Assembly: GCA_964537825.1 (NCBI GenBank)
Contig: CAZIDL010000035.1
Coordinates: 1-25,637, forward strand
Source of the DNA: CAZIDL01 sp964537825
GTDB lineage: Bacteria > Bacteroidota > Bacteroidia > Flavobacteriales_D > CAYVSK01
Reading direction: 5' to 3'
DNA: 25,637 nucleotides
Shown here piece by piece: positions 1-9,500 of this stretch. Made by a program: the position numbers and the translations under genes. Each line of letters opens with the position of its first letter. Positions within the stretch are counted from its first letter, which is position 1. The notes under the pieces were generated by a model. The model saw only the letters and a program-made list of their open reading frames with translations. It did not search any database and was not told the origin of the DNA.

Positions 1-1433
1 ACGATCACATCCCCCAAAAAGGAAACGATCCGTGTAGCTCGGTCCTGCCGTTGTTTGATCCGGAAGAGCTCAGGATGAGAGCCGACAAAGTTGACCGTCG
101 CCTCGCCGTTGACGAACTTCTCATGCCCGATAATGTTCTGGAGGAACTGCATGTTGGTCTTCACCCCACGGATCCGGAACTCCATCAGGGTCCGGTCCAT
201 CTTGCGGGTCGCACCCTCCAGCGTTCGGGAGTGCGCAGAGACCTTCACGAGCATCGGGTCGAAGAAGGGGCTGACCCGCACCCCCTGATAAACGCTGCCA
301 ACATCGAGACGGATCCCGAAACCTCCAGCGCTCCGGTACGTGGTGATGATCCCGTAATCAGGCTGAAAATCGTTCTCGGGATCCTCGGTCGTGACCCGGC
401 ATTGGATGGCGTATCCAGTGGTCGTGATCACATCCTGCGAAGGGATCTTGATCTGCTTCGAATCCAGCGGATACCCGTCCGCGATGAAAAGCTGCGTCTT
501 CACCAGGTCGATGTTCGTGACCATCTCCGTGACGGTATGCTCCACTTGGATCCGCGGGTTCACCTCGATGAAGACGACCTCGGCGTTCTTGCCGACCAGG
601 AATTCGACCGTTCCGATGTTGTTGTAGTCGATATGGTCGGCGATAGCCTTCGCATGATCGTAGAGTTGTTGTCGGACTTCCTCGGAAAGGCCGAAAGAAG
701 GCGCGAACTCCACCACTTTTTGATAGCGACGTTGCACCGAGCAGTCCCGTTCGAAGAGATGCACATTACTCCCGTGCTGATCCCCCGCGATCTGGACCTC
801 GAGGTGCTTGGGCTCCTCGATGTACTTCTCGATGAAAACGCTCTCGTCCCCAAAGGCATTTCGGGCCTCACTCCGGGCTTCCTCAAAGGTGCCTTCCATG
901 TCCTCGGGGGTCCGGATCACACGCATTCCGCGTCCACCACCACCGGATACGGCCTTCAACATGACCGGATAACCGATCCGCTCTGCCTCTTCAAGAGCCA
1001 CATTGAGATCGGTGAGCTCCTTTTCATTGCTTTCGATGACCGGCACCCCGGCCTCTTTGGCGATCTTCTTGGCTGAGACCTTATCACCCAGCGACTCGAT
1101 GATCTCAGGAGAAGGACCGATAAAGACGATTCCGTTCTCCCGACACTTACGGGCGAACCGAGGATTCTCAGAAAGAAAACCATATCCCGGATGGATGGCA
1201 TCCACTCCCTTTCGAACAGCGAGCTGCACGATCTCATCGATATCGAGGTAAGGCTTGAGCGGCTCGTCCTTTTCCCCGATCAGATATGCTTCATCGGCTT
1301 TGTACCGGTGTTCAGAATAGCGGTCCTCGTAAGTGAAGACCCCCACGGTACGGAGGCCGAGTTCGACGCAGGACCGAAAAACGCGTATCGCGATCTCGCC
1401 GCGGTTGGCGACAAGCACCTTGCTGATCTCCAT
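1..1433 (-). CDS. pyc: Pyruvate carboxylase, N-terminal biotin carboxylase part (partial)
   Basis: This gene runs off the left edge; about 477 N-terminal residues are present, starting at the ATG at 1433. The protein is the ATP-grasp biotin carboxylase module, which carboxylates biotin with bicarbonate and ATP. It opens with the BC motif KVLVANRGEIAIR. It then shows HPGYGFLSEN, the glycine-rich ATP-binding loop KAVSGGGGRGMR, the ERDCSVQRRYQK stretch, the EVNPRIQVEHTVTE catalytic/metal region, and RCRVT-type text (QCRVTTEDPENDFQPDYG). The phrases PENDFQPDYGIITTYRSAGG and GSHPELFRIKQRQDRATR are typical of single-chain pyruvate carboxylase rather than acetyl- or propionyl-CoA carboxylase BC subunits. 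That would make it the anaplerotic pyruvate-to-oxaloacetate enzyme, but the carboxyltransferase and biotinyl domains lie outside the window, so this assignment is inference from BC-domain wording. The frame is continuous with no stop. A consensus -7 promoter lies 32 bases upstream. Confidence 0.9.
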   Translation of the reverse strand, partial: MEISKVLVANRGEIAIRVFRSCVELGLRTVGVFTYEDRYSEHRYKADEAYLIGEKDEPLKPYLDIDEIVQLAVRKGVDAIHPGYGFLSENPRFARKCRENGIVFIGPSPEIIESLGDKVSAKKIAKEAGVPVIESNEKELTDLNVALEEAERIGYPVMLKAVSGGGGRGMRVIRTPEDMEGTFEEARSEARNAFGDESVFIEKYIEEPKHLEVQIAGDQHGSNVHLFERDCSVQRRYQKVVEFAPSFGLSEEVRQQLYDHAKAIADHIDYNNIGTVEFLVGKNAEVVFIEVNPRIQVEHTVTEMVTNIDLVKTQLFIADGYPLDSKQIKIPSQDVITTTGYAIQCRVTTEDPENDFQPDYGIITTYRSAGGFGIRLDVGSVYQGVRVSPFFDPMLVKVSAHSRTLEGATRKMDRTLMEFRIRGVKTNMQFLQNIIGHEKFVNGEATVNFVGSHPELFRIKQRQDRATRIVSFLGDVI

Positions 1434-1465
1434 GAGCTAGAAAGGATCGTTTTGGTATGGGCCAG

Positions 1466-1473
1466 CAAAGGTA
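1466..1473 (-). promoter_or_regulatory. Promoter -7 element of pyc
   Basis: On the minus strand this reads TACCTTTG, an exact match to the Bacteroidota -7 consensus TAnnTTTG. It ends 32 bases before the pyc ATG at 1433. No clear TTG-type -33 box is seen at the expected distance; TTTC-rich sequence sits there. The rest of the 1434-1640 gap holds no gene that I can support. Confidence 0.6.
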
Positions 1474-1640
1474 GGACCTCTGGCGGAAAGAGAAAGAAAC
1501 CCTGAACACCCCTAGGGGAGAGCGAGATGCACCCTATGATGCCAAAGGCGGAGTGGTTCAGCTACGGGACTGTCCGAAGAACTGGGTTCGAGAGCCGGCA
1601 TTGAAGAAAGGGGCTATTGGAATAAGACCAAGAGTCCCGG

Positions 1641-2327
1641 TCAAGGCTGATCCCGGAGGGAGGAGGATGAGCTTTCTCCTCCCATCATCACATATTGTAC
1701 CAGATCGGCGCCCATTCGCAACGCAGCTTTCCGCTTTTCAGGCGGATCGTTGTGAACAGCGGGGTCCTCCCAACCATCCCCTAGATCGGCCTCATAGGTG
1801 TAATAGAGCACGAGGCGTCCTTCGTGGAAATATCCTAACCCTTGAGGCTGTTTCCCTTCGTGCTTGTGGATCTTGGGCGGACCGTTATCGAAATCGAATT
1901 TCTGATGATAAACAGGATGCTGAAAGGGAAGCTCCACCAGTTCCTTATCCGGAAAAACTTTTTCGAGTTGGGGACGGATGTACTTGTCCATCCCATAATT
2001 GTCATCGATATGGAGAAATCCCCCCGCTTTTAAGTAACGGCGGAGGTTCTCAGCTTCCTGACGATCGAATACTACATTCCCATGACCGGTCATGTGGACG
2101 AAAGGGTAGTTGAAAAGGTCCTTGCTACCGACCTCAACCTGCGCAGGTTCTTCAGCGATATCCATGTCGAGCTTCTCGTTGCAGAAGGCGATCAGGTTCG
2201 GCACGGAGGTCGGGTTGGCATACCAGTCCCCCCCTCCCCGATACTTAAGGACCGCGAACTGATAGCTCTGAGCGGTCACACCTCCTCCGATCAAGAGGAG
2301 GGTAAAGAAGAAGAAGAGCTTGCGCAT
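1641..2327 (-). CDS. Exported DUF4159 family protein
   Basis: A 228-residue protein with a clear signal peptide (MRKLFFFFTLLLIGGGVTAQ, cleavage expected after TAQ or AQS). The mature part matches what I know of DUF4159: an early YQFAVLKYRGGGDWYANPT stretch, then PFVHMTGHGNV and LRRYLKAGGFLHIDDNYG in the centre, and PVYHQKFDF...GYFHEGRLVLYYTYEADLGDGWE towards the end. DUF4159 domains resemble glutamine-amidotransferase-like folds and often occur alone or in exported proteins of Bacteroidota. The biochemical role is not established, and none is claimed here. The gene lies on the same strand as pyc but about 200 bases upstream of it, each with its own promoter. Start chosen for the signal peptide and for a perfect -7 element 17 bases upstream. 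Confidence 0.85.
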   Translation of the reverse strand: MRKLFFFFTLLLIGGGVTAQSYQFAVLKYRGGGDWYANPTSVPNLIAFCNEKLDMDIAEEPAQVEVGSKDLFNYPFVHMTGHGNVVFDRQEAENLRRYLKAGGFLHIDDNYGMDKYIRPQLEKVFPDKELVELPFQHPVYHQKFDFDNGPPKIHKHEGKQPQGLGYFHEGRLVLYYTYEADLGDGWEDPAVHNDPPEKRKAALRMGADLVQYVMMGGESSSSSLRDQP

Positions 2328-2344
2328 AGGCAGTCCGATGCGAA

Positions 2345-2352
2345 CAAAGGTA
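2345..2352 (-). promoter_or_regulatory. Promoter -7 element of the DUF4159 gene
   Basis: Reads TACCTTTG on the minus strand, an exact TAnnTTTG match, 17 bases before the ATG at 2327. It lies in a short divergent region shared with thiI. Its sequence is identical to the pyc -7 element. The -33 box is not convincing. Confidence 0.6.
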
Positions 2353-2377
2353 AGGCTTCACGGTCCGGGAACTTCTT

Positions 2378-2387
2378 CAGACCTTTG
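2378..2387 (+). promoter_or_regulatory. Possible promoter -7 element of thiI
   Basis: The ten bases CAGACCTTTG end 11 bases before the thiI ATG at 2399. The core GACCTTTG differs from TAnnTTTG at one position. The same ten bases with the same 11-base spacing precede dcd (14102-14111, minus strand), which supports a real start-site signal. It faces away from the DUF4159 promoter 25 bases away. Confidence 0.4.
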
Positions 2388-2398
2388 CAGCACTTGCC

Positions 2399-3874
2399 AT
2401 GCCCTATCTGATCAAATATTCGAGCGAGATCGGGACCAAGACCACCCGGATGAGGTGGAAGTTCATCAAGAAGCTCGCCGAGAACATCCGTTCGGGACTG
2501 AAAAGCAATTTTCCGCGGGAGATCTGGAAAAAGGTCAAGGTCCATACCCGCAGCAATCACCTCATCATCGAAGCTGAAGCGGATCTTGGTCTTTTTCTGG
2601 AGACCGTTGCCGGCATCCAATATTTCGTCCGAGCCGAGAGTTTCGATCTCACGGATGAAGACGAGCTCCTCGACCGAGCCACCACTGTTTTTCGTCCCCT
2701 CGTGCAAGAACGCCGGACCTTTGCGATCAAAGCGAGGGCCCGAGGGGATGTCCCGATGAAGAAAAAGCAGGTGGAGATCGAGCTGGGAAACCGTCTGACC
2801 GACCTCGCAAAGGTAGACCTGGACGACCCTGATATCAGTTGCCACGTAGAGCTCGACAACCGGACCGCCCACCTTTATACCGACAAGCACTATGGAATGG
2901 GTGGCACGCCGCTGGGTATTCAAGGCACCGCTCTGAACCTCTTTTCGGGTGGGATCGATTCCCCTGTTGCGGCTTATAGGACCTACCGTATCGGTCTGGA
3001 CCAGCAATTCCTCTTTTTTGATCTTGGGGGGCAAGAACAAAAGCGGAATGCTTTTCAACTCTACCGCTTTTTAAAAAGATGTTACGGTCACGGTTCATCA
3101 GGGAAACTGATCGAGGTGAACCTGATACCGGCGATCGAAGCGATCCTGAAGGTCGAACCCCGTTATCAGAACCTGATCCTGAAATACGTCTTCTATCGGA
3201 CAGCAGAAGCCATAGCAAGGATCCATTCGGCGAGCTCCCTGATCACTGGAGAATCCCTGGGACAAGTCTCCACGCAGACCCATCGGAACCTCCTCACGCT
3301 GGACCGTTGCATCCATCTCTCCGTTCATCGGCCCCTCTTCAGTTTTACCAAAGCCGAGATCAAAGAGGTCGCGGAGCGGATCGGTAGCTATGATGGATCC
3401 TACAAAGGCAAGGAATTCTGTGCGCTTGCCACCAAGAAAGTGACCACCGGCGCTTCTTACAAGGAGTTAACGAAGGCCCTCAGCGGGATCGAACTGGAGA
3501 GAACCATCCAGGACGCCGTAGAAAGTCGCATCCTTTGGGACCTGAACACAAAGGGGGAATTGGAGGCACGGCAACCCGGCTTCAAACATCGGGAAAAGGC
3601 CAAGCGAGCGAACGCGAAGGAGTTGAACGCATCCAATGCGGACCACGTGATCGACCTTAGGAGCGACGAAGAGATCGCATCGAGCGACATGCCGCTACAA
3701 GGGGAGCAGATCCCTTTTGAAAAGGCCATGGAGGATTATTTCCACTGGAACAAGGCCGCCAGCTACTTCTTCGTATGCAACTACGGGAGCAAAAGCCGCA
3801 TCATCGCCCACTACATGGAAAAGGAAGGGTTCAAGGCCGCACACAGCGAAGGCGGCATCCTTAAGGAAGCCTGA
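2399..3874 (+). CDS. thiI: tRNA 4-thiouridine synthase / thiamine sulfur carrier ThiI with rhodanese domain
   Basis: A 491-residue protein matching the long, E. coli-type ThiI. An N-terminal ferredoxin-like plus THUMP region (about residues 1-170, RNA binding) is followed by the PP-loop ATP pyrophosphatase motif SGGIDSP at 183-189, which adenylates the target. GESLGQVSTQT follows around 285-295. Cys341 in KEFCALATKK corresponds to the conserved disulfide-forming cysteine. The C-terminal rhodanese-like domain (about 400-491) carries FFVCNYGSKSR, with Cys460 in the persulfide-bearing active-site loop. The family transfers sulfur from a cysteine desulfurase to U8 of tRNA and, through the rhodanese domain, to ThiS for thiazole synthesis. 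Both cysteines are present, so both functions are possible. A single gene with its own start region; the next gene begins 136 bases downstream behind its own promoter. Confidence 0.93.
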   Translation: MPYLIKYSSEIGTKTTRMRWKFIKKLAENIRSGLKSNFPREIWKKVKVHTRSNHLIIEAEADLGLFLETVAGIQYFVRAESFDLTDEDELLDRATTVFRPLVQERRTFAIKARARGDVPMKKKQVEIELGNRLTDLAKVDLDDPDISCHVELDNRTAHLYTDKHYGMGGTPLGIQGTALNLFSGGIDSPVAAYRTYRIGLDQQFLFFDLGGQEQKRNAFQLYRFLKRCYGHGSSGKLIEVNLIPAIEAILKVEPRYQNLILKYVFYRTAEAIARIHSASSLITGESLGQVSTQTHRNLLTLDRCIHLSVHRPLFSFTKAEIKEVAERIGSYDGSYKGKEFCALATKKVTTGASYKELTKALSGIELERTIQDAVESRILWDLNTKGELEARQPGFKHREKAKRANAKELNASNADHVIDLRSDEEIASSDMPLQGEQIPFEKAMEDYFHWNKAASYFFVCNYGSKSRIIAHYMEKEGFKAAHSEGGILKEA

Positions 3875-3950
3875 GCATCCGCTCGGATGGAGGGAGATCC
3901 TTATGGGAGCAAAGCTCAGGAGCTCCCGCAGTGCGAAAAAGCCCCCATCC

Positions 3951-3985
3951 TTTGAACAGCAGACCCTCCCCGATCCCTATCTTTG
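3951..3985 (+). promoter_or_regulatory. Promoter of the methylmalonyl-CoA mutase operon
   Basis: A TTTG at 3951-3954 (-33 box) and an exact -7 element TATCTTTG at 3978-3985 are separated by 23 bases, at the upper end of the spacing known for Bacteroidota promoters. The -7 element ends 25 bases before the ATG at 4011. This separates the mutase operon from thiI despite the short gap. Confidence 0.6.
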
Positions 3986-4010
3986 ATGAGGACCTGAAAA
4001 AGCCTCGAAC

Positions 4011-6152
4011 ATGCGGGCCGACCTTAGCAAGATCCCTTATCGGGACACGAAAAGGAATAGCCAGGAAGACCAAGAACAGCGGGAGGTCCACCGGACCCCA
4101 GAAGGTCTGAGCTTCCAGAACTTCTACGATCACGAGGACCGGGATGACCTCGGTCACATCGACTACGTATCCGGGCTACCTCCTTTCTTGCGGGGACCCT
4201 ATTCCACCATGTACCTGGGGCGTCCATGGACGGTCCGCCAATATGCTGGTTTCAGTACCGCCGAGGAATCGAACAAATTTTACCGTAAAGCACTGGAAGG
4301 CGGTCAAAAAGGGCTTTCCGTTGCATTCGACCTGGCCACGCACCGTGGCTACGACTCGGACCATCCACGCGTCCAAGGAGATATCGGGAAAGCAGGGGTT
4401 GCGATCGACACGATCGAGGACATGCACATCCTCTTCGATCAGATCCCGCTGGACAAGATGTCCGTCTCGATGACGATGAACGGGGCTGTTATCCCGGTCA
4501 TGGCGTTCTACATCGGGGTGGCTGAAGAGCAAGGCGTAAGCCGGGAGCAACTGACGGGTACCATCCAGAACGACATCCTCAAGGAGTTCATGGTCCGCAA
4601 CACCTACATCTATCCCCCCCAACCTTCGATGCGGATCATTTCGGACATCTTCAGCTTCACCGCGGAGCATATGCCCAAATTCAATTCGATCTCGGTCTCC
4701 GGCTATCACATGCACGAAGCCGGAGCTACTGCCGAACTCGAATTGGCCTACACCCTTGCTGACGGGCTCGAATACCTGCGCACAGGCATGAACGCGGGAC
4801 TCGACATCGACGATTTCGCTCCGCGTATCTCCTTTTTCTGGGGGATCGGAATGAGCCATACCGTAGAGATCGCTAAAATGCGGGCAGCTCGCTTGCTTTG
4901 GGCAGAACTTGTGAAGCAGTTCGATCCGCAGAACCCGAAGTCCATGTCGCTGCGGACCCACTGCCAGACCTCCGGTTACAGTCTTACCGAGCAAGATCCC
5001 TACAACAACGTCGTACGCACCACCATCGAAGCCCTATCCGCTGTGATGGGCGGGACACAATCCCTACACACCAACGCACTCGATGAGGCGATCGCCCTTC
5101 CGAGCGCCTTTTCTGCTCGCATCGCACGCAATACCCAACTTCACCTTCAGAAGGAGAGCGGGATCACCAACGCGATCGATCCTTGGGGCGGATCCTATCT
5201 CATCGAGTCCCTGACGGCGGATCTGGCCGAAAGAGCCTGGGAACTGATCCGTGAGGTGGAAGAAATGGGAGGTATGGCCAAAGCGATCGAAGAAGGCCTT
5301 CCCAAGATGCGTATCGAAGAGGCAGCCGCCCGCAAACAAGCACGTGTGGACGCCGGCAAGGAGTCCATCATCGGGGTTAATCGCTATAGACCCGAAAAAA
5401 GGGATCCCATCGAAACCCTCGAAGTCGATGATACGGAAGTGCGGAACGAACAGGTGGAGAAGATGGAACGTACCAAACAGGAACGCGACGAGGACAAAGT
5501 GAATGAAGCCCTCAATGGGCTCACTAAGGCCGCCGAAGGGGATGAGAACCTCCTCGAACATGCGATAACAGCAGCAAAAGCCCGAGCCACGCTCGGAGAG
5601 ATCTCCGATGCAATGGAGAAAGTCTTCGGCCGTTATACGGCAAAGATCCGCTCCATATCAGGCGTTTATTCATCCGAAGCCATGGAGGACCAGGAATTAC
5701 AGGATGCCCGCGAATTAGCGGACCGCTTCGCCGAACAAGAAGGACGCCGCCCCCGCATTATGATCGCCAAGATGGGGCAGGACGGGCATGACCGTGGAGC
5801 TAAAGTGATCGCCACCTCCTTTGCTGATATCGGTTTCGATGTGGACATCGGACCCCTCTTCCAGACCCCTGAAGAAGCAGCCCAACAGGCCGTAGAGAAC
5901 GACGTGCACATCCTCGGCCTCTCTTCCCTCGCCGGAGGGCATAAAAGCTTGGTCCCCCGCGTTATGGAAGCCCTGAGATCACAAGGCAGGGAGGACATCA
6001 TGGTGATCACAGGGGGTGTGATCCCTCACTCAGACTACGACACACTTTACGAAATGGGCGTTGTCGGGATCTTCGGTCCCGGCACCAAGATCACAGGAGC
6101 AGCTTCCGAGATCCTTCGAACACTTATCGATTCCCGAAAAGAAGCCTCATGA
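4011..6152 (+). CDS. mutB: Methylmalonyl-CoA mutase, large (catalytic) subunit
   Basis: A full-length 713-residue B12-dependent mutase that isomerises methylmalonyl-CoA and succinyl-CoA. The N-terminal TIM barrel shows TMYLGRPWTVRQYAGFST, where the substrate-contacting aromatic and arginine residues lie. GTIQNDILKEFMVRNTYIYP follows, then SGYHMHEAGAT with Tyr232-His233, equivalent to the catalytic Tyr-His pair of the Propionibacterium enzyme. A charged linker (about 455-560) leads to the C-terminal cobalamin-binding domain: AKMGQDGHDRGAKVIA, with His593 as the cobalt ligand in the DxHxxG motif, then LSSLAGGH and GGVIP. The match to MutB of Propionibacterium is close over the whole length. This subunit type normally works with a non-catalytic small subunit (MutA), usually encoded next to it, but none is seen here: upstream is thiI, and downstream an unrelated repeat protein overlaps the stop codon by four bases. 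Confidence 0.95.
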   Translation: MRADLSKIPYRDTKRNSQEDQEQREVHRTPEGLSFQNFYDHEDRDDLGHIDYVSGLPPFLRGPYSTMYLGRPWTVRQYAGFSTAEESNKFYRKALEGGQKGLSVAFDLATHRGYDSDHPRVQGDIGKAGVAIDTIEDMHILFDQIPLDKMSVSMTMNGAVIPVMAFYIGVAEEQGVSREQLTGTIQNDILKEFMVRNTYIYPPQPSMRIISDIFSFTAEHMPKFNSISVSGYHMHEAGATAELELAYTLADGLEYLRTGMNAGLDIDDFAPRISFFWGIGMSHTVEIAKMRAARLLWAELVKQFDPQNPKSMSLRTHCQTSGYSLTEQDPYNNVVRTTIEALSAVMGGTQSLHTNALDEAIALPSAFSARIARNTQLHLQKESGITNAIDPWGGSYLIESLTADLAERAWELIREVEEMGGMAKAIEEGLPKMRIEEAAARKQARVDAGKESIIGVNRYRPEKRDPIETLEVDDTEVRNEQVEKMERTKQERDEDKVNEALNGLTKAAEGDENLLEHAITAAKARATLGEISDAMEKVFGRYTAKIRSISGVYSSEAMEDQELQDARELADRFAEQEGRRPRIMIAKMGQDGHDRGAKVIATSFADIGFDVDIGPLFQTPEEAAQQAVENDVHILGLSSLAGGHKSLVPRVMEALRSQGREDIMVITGGVIPHSDYDTLYEMGVVGIFGPGTKITGAASEILRTLIDSRKEAS

Positions 6153-6562
6153 AGACCGAGTATCCCGGCAAGATCATCCTGGCCTGGGCCGAGGCGATCG
6201 GAGGCAATAAGGAGATACGGGATTGGTTGATGAAGCACGGTTATCCGGAACTCGGTATTTTCACTTTCGCGCTCCGCAACAAACAGGAAGCCCGTGATTG
6301 GCTCATGGACAAGGGGCACCCCCACCTTCTCGCTGTTATAGAAGGTTCGGAAGGGAAAAAGCAAGCCCTCGATTGGCTCGAAAAGCACGGCTTCACTTTA
6401 TTGGCCCACGTTGCTCGTGTCGGGGACGGCGATGAGACCTCCTTTCAATGGCTTCTGCACCGGGATCATCGGGATTTCGCCATGATCGGTAAAAAGATGG
6501 AGCAAGTGAAGGACGAGGTCCAGTGGGAGAATGACGACTGGCACAAGATCTCGAAGGAATAA
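6149..6562 (+). CDS. Small alpha-repeat protein coupled to methylmalonyl-CoA mutase
   Basis: A 137-residue protein whose ATG overlaps the mutB stop (ATGA), so the two are almost certainly translated together. I do not recognise a named family. The sequence shows four imperfect repeats of about 25 residues, each with an E/A-x-x-DWL-like helix end followed by a Gly or charged turn: DWL at 25-27, DWL at 50-52, DWL at 76-78 and QWL at 100-102. Each is followed by KHG-, DKG-, KHG- or HRD- and then a second hydrophobic helix. This predicts a soluble stack of helix-turn-helix pairs similar in principle to TPR or HEAT-like scaffolds. No signal peptide or membrane segment, no cysteines, and an acidic C-terminal tail (VKDEVQWENDDW). 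The coupling suggests a role in assembly, protection or regulation of the mutase, but that is inference from position only. Confidence 0.85.
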   Translation: MKTEYPGKIILAWAEAIGGNKEIRDWLMKHGYPELGIFTFALRNKQEARDWLMDKGHPHLLAVIEGSEGKKQALDWLEKHGFTLLAHVARVGDGDETSFQWLLHRDHRDFAMIGKKMEQVKDEVQWENDDWHKISKE

Positions 6563-6566
6563 AGGG

Positions 6567-6583
6567 AAAGGGAGTCCCCTTTT
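6567..6583. terminator. Short bidirectional terminator between convergent genes
   Basis: A 6-bp hairpin AAAGGG / CCCTTT (6567-6572 and 6577-6582, loop AGTC) sits in the 20-base gap between the plus-strand mutB operon and the minus-strand surface protein. It is A-rich on the left and T-rich on the right, so it could serve both directions. The stem is short. Confidence 0.4.
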
Positions 6584-9500
6584 CAGCGGATCAGGGTCAC
6601 GTGGCCTTTCTTTTCGACGCTTTCCCCGGTACCTTCTTTCTTCGTGACGATCCGCCAAACGTACACATCGGTCTTTTGCGAGGCCTGAGATCCGTTCACG
6701 GAACCATCCCATTTCTTCGAGGGATCCTTGGTCTCAAAGACCTTTTGTCCCCATTGATCATAGATCACGAAGCGATATTCCGACGCGTCAGCCCCCTGGA
6801 CCACCGGACCGAACCGATCGTTCACCCCATCCCCGTCAGGGGTGAAAGCATTCGGAACGTAAATGAGGAACTTCCCCTCTACTTCAACCGCTTTGCAGAT
6901 GCTATCCCGACATCCGTAACTGTTCTCAGTCCGCAGGCAGACCTCATAAGTAGCCCCACCCTTTGAAGGGAAGCTATAGACCGGATGAAGCTCTTGCGAC
7001 GTCGCAAGGCCCCCGAGATCCCATCGATATTTGCTTGCGCCTGTACTTAGGTTGGTGAAGCGAACCTCAGGGTCCTGAACGGTCGCCTTTTTAGGTTCAG
7101 GGCGGAAATCCGCATCTGGATACGGACGAACGCATACGAAGTCGGAACGGGTAGTACTGTCCACGCATCCATCCGGAGATTCCACCGTTAATTGGACATC
7201 GTGACAACCCGCTTCTTCAAAACTTGGAGCAATACTCCCACATCCCTGGATCCGCTCACCGGTCCCGAGGTCCCACTGGCAATCATCCCCTACCATCGAA
7301 GGGTCCGTCGCGTTCACCAGGGTCGCCTGCACCGGGCGACACCCTTCAAGGTCCTGCCCCTGGATCTTCACGTTCGGAAGAGCATTGACGGTGACCTTTA
7401 CCGTATCCGCTACAGCAGGGCTTTCGCATCCATCCTGGAGCGTGACCGCGTACTCCTTGGTCGATCCGGGACTTACGACCACTGAATTCCCTGAGCCCCC
7501 ATTGGACCAAGAATAACTGTAACCAGAACCCTTACCCCCACTAGCGGTCGCAGTGAGCTGAGCCGTCTTGCCGGGACAGATCGCAGCATCCGGAGATGTG
7601 CTGACCTGGAGCGGGGGATACAACTCCACCCTCACGGTTTCGGTAGCCGAAGTGCAACCATTGGTGTCCTCCGCATACACCGTATAGACCTTATCACTTC
7701 CCGGGGATACGGAATGCGTCTTACCGGTACCCAAACCCTGGTCCCAATGGTAAGTATAACCTGGGGTCCCTCCGCTTCCTTCAGCTGTAAGCGTGGCCGT
7801 ACCTCCGATGCAGATCGTGGTATCGGAGGAAGGGAAAATCTGTACGGAAGCCGGTTCACTAACGCTCACCTGAAGACTGTCCTTGCATCCCGCGGAGTCT
7901 GTGACAACGACCTGATACATCCCGGCGGAAAGGCCCGTAGCACTCGACCCGCTTTGAGCGCTCGGGTCGTTCCACTGGTAACTATAAGGAAGGGTCCCCC
8001 CGTTGGCCTTAGCGGTTACACTTCCATCACTTCCCCCCGCACAAGAAGCATCGATGACGGTATCGATGCTTATGCCAGGCCCTGGCTCGTTCGGGACCGA
8101 TACGCTCACGCTCGTATCGCATCCTTTCGAATCACTGATCAAGACAGCATAACTACCGGCCGATAGTCCGCTCGCCGTATCCCCGGTCTGGTTGCCTGCA
8201 CTGGCATCCCAATGGTAACTATAAGGTGCTGTATTACCGGAGACGCTATCGATGATCCCTGAACCGTCCGTCTGGCCGCAATGGGCACTATCGCTGCTCG
8301 TTCCTACATAGTAGGGATCGGGTTGGAACAAGCTAAAGGTCGTATCCACCGAGCATCCGTTATCGTCCTCGATGGTCAATGCATAGGCACCAGGACAAAT
8401 GCTATCCGCTTTGGCTTCATCGGTATCTCCGATCCCACCTGCCCAATCGTAATAATAGCTACTACTGACAGAACCTCCACTGGGAAAAACGCTCACCTTT
8501 CCATCACACGCCCCGTGGCAATCCACGCTGTCAATAACGATGCTGTCGATCAGCAATTCCGGTGGTTGAGTGATCGAGACCGTATCGGTAGCAAAGCACC
8601 CTTCCTGATCGGCCACCTCAACCACATATGTCCCCGTATCGAGGTCGGAAGCAATGCTATCGCCCTGAGCCGGACTCGTGTTCCAGGAATAGCTATAGGA
8701 AGGCGTTCCACCATTAGCACTGGCAATAGCTGCTCCGTCAGCACTATCGTGACAAGTGATATGGGTGGTATCGCTCACGGAGACCGTGAGCTCAGGGGGC
8801 TGGTATAAAAGCCCGGTCGCTGTATCTTCACACCCGTTGGCATCCTGAACTATAAGTCCCATGTTGCGGGTCCCGGAGCTACTATATTCATGCTCGGGGT
8901 TCGTCTGGGTAGAGGTGGTACCATCCCCGAAGAACCAGCCGTGAGCCACGATCGAACTTCCTCCCGGCGTCGACTGATCCGTGAACTGGACCGAGTCCCC
9001 GAAACAGACCGTATCAGCAGAAAAGTCGGCAACAGGACCATCGAATACCTGAACGGTCTTGCTAACGGTATCCTTGCAGGTATTGGAAGAGGTGGCGATC
9101 AGCTCCACATTATAGGTACCAGCACTGCCGTACTTATGATCCGGCATGCTATCCGTCGAGCTCGTTCCATCCCCGAAATCCCATTGCCAGTCGGTGATCC
9201 GGCCGACCGTGGAATAGGAACTATCTACGAAGGAGACACTATCACTCGTACATGCGGGGGCATTACCGATGTTGAAGTTGGAGATCACACTGATGCAGAA
9301 GCGTTGGTCATTGTCCTTCCCACCGGTCGCTCCGGTAAATCCCCAGAAAACGTGGGGATCGCCACCGAAAACATTGTTGATGATGTCCCCTGTATAACTG
9401 ATCCGGAGATCCCCATCGAAATAGACTTCAAAGCTGTTCGACGCTGGATCCCAAGTGATCCGAACAGTGTGATAAGCACAATCCTCGGTGTTCGCTCCTC

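Noticed and set aside
1541..1612. Possible tRNA: a GGTTCGAGAGCC string (1585-1596) resembling a T-arm, after a D-arm-like GTGGTTCAGC.
   Set aside because: The T stem does not pair properly, there is no anticodon arm of the right length, and the acceptor ends do not match. At best a chance resemblance or a decayed remnant.
2291..3058. A 255-codon minus-strand frame opposite thiI.
   Set aside because: It overlaps the conserved ThiI catalytic region in another frame and runs into the DUF4159 start; no protein features.
3876..3927. Two short palindromes after thiI (CATCC/GGATG and GGGAGC/GCTCCC).
   Set aside because: Neither has a T-run; stems are 5-6 bp. Too weak to call a terminator, although thiI transcripts must end somewhere here.
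3904..3987. Small 27-codon reading frame between thiI and mutB.
   Set aside because: Its end lies within the mutB promoter, it has no recognisable motif, and its composition looks random.
4176..4994. A 272-codon minus-strand frame opposite mutB.
   Set aside because: Shadow of a highly conserved enzyme gene; no start signal and no family features.
7400..9100. Repeated DNA in the giant surface-protein gene as a tandem-repeat or CRISPR-like array.
   Set aside because: The periodicity is at protein level (SprB, Ig-like and PKD domains of about 75-80 residues) and the DNA copies are strongly diverged; no identical repeats with spacers.
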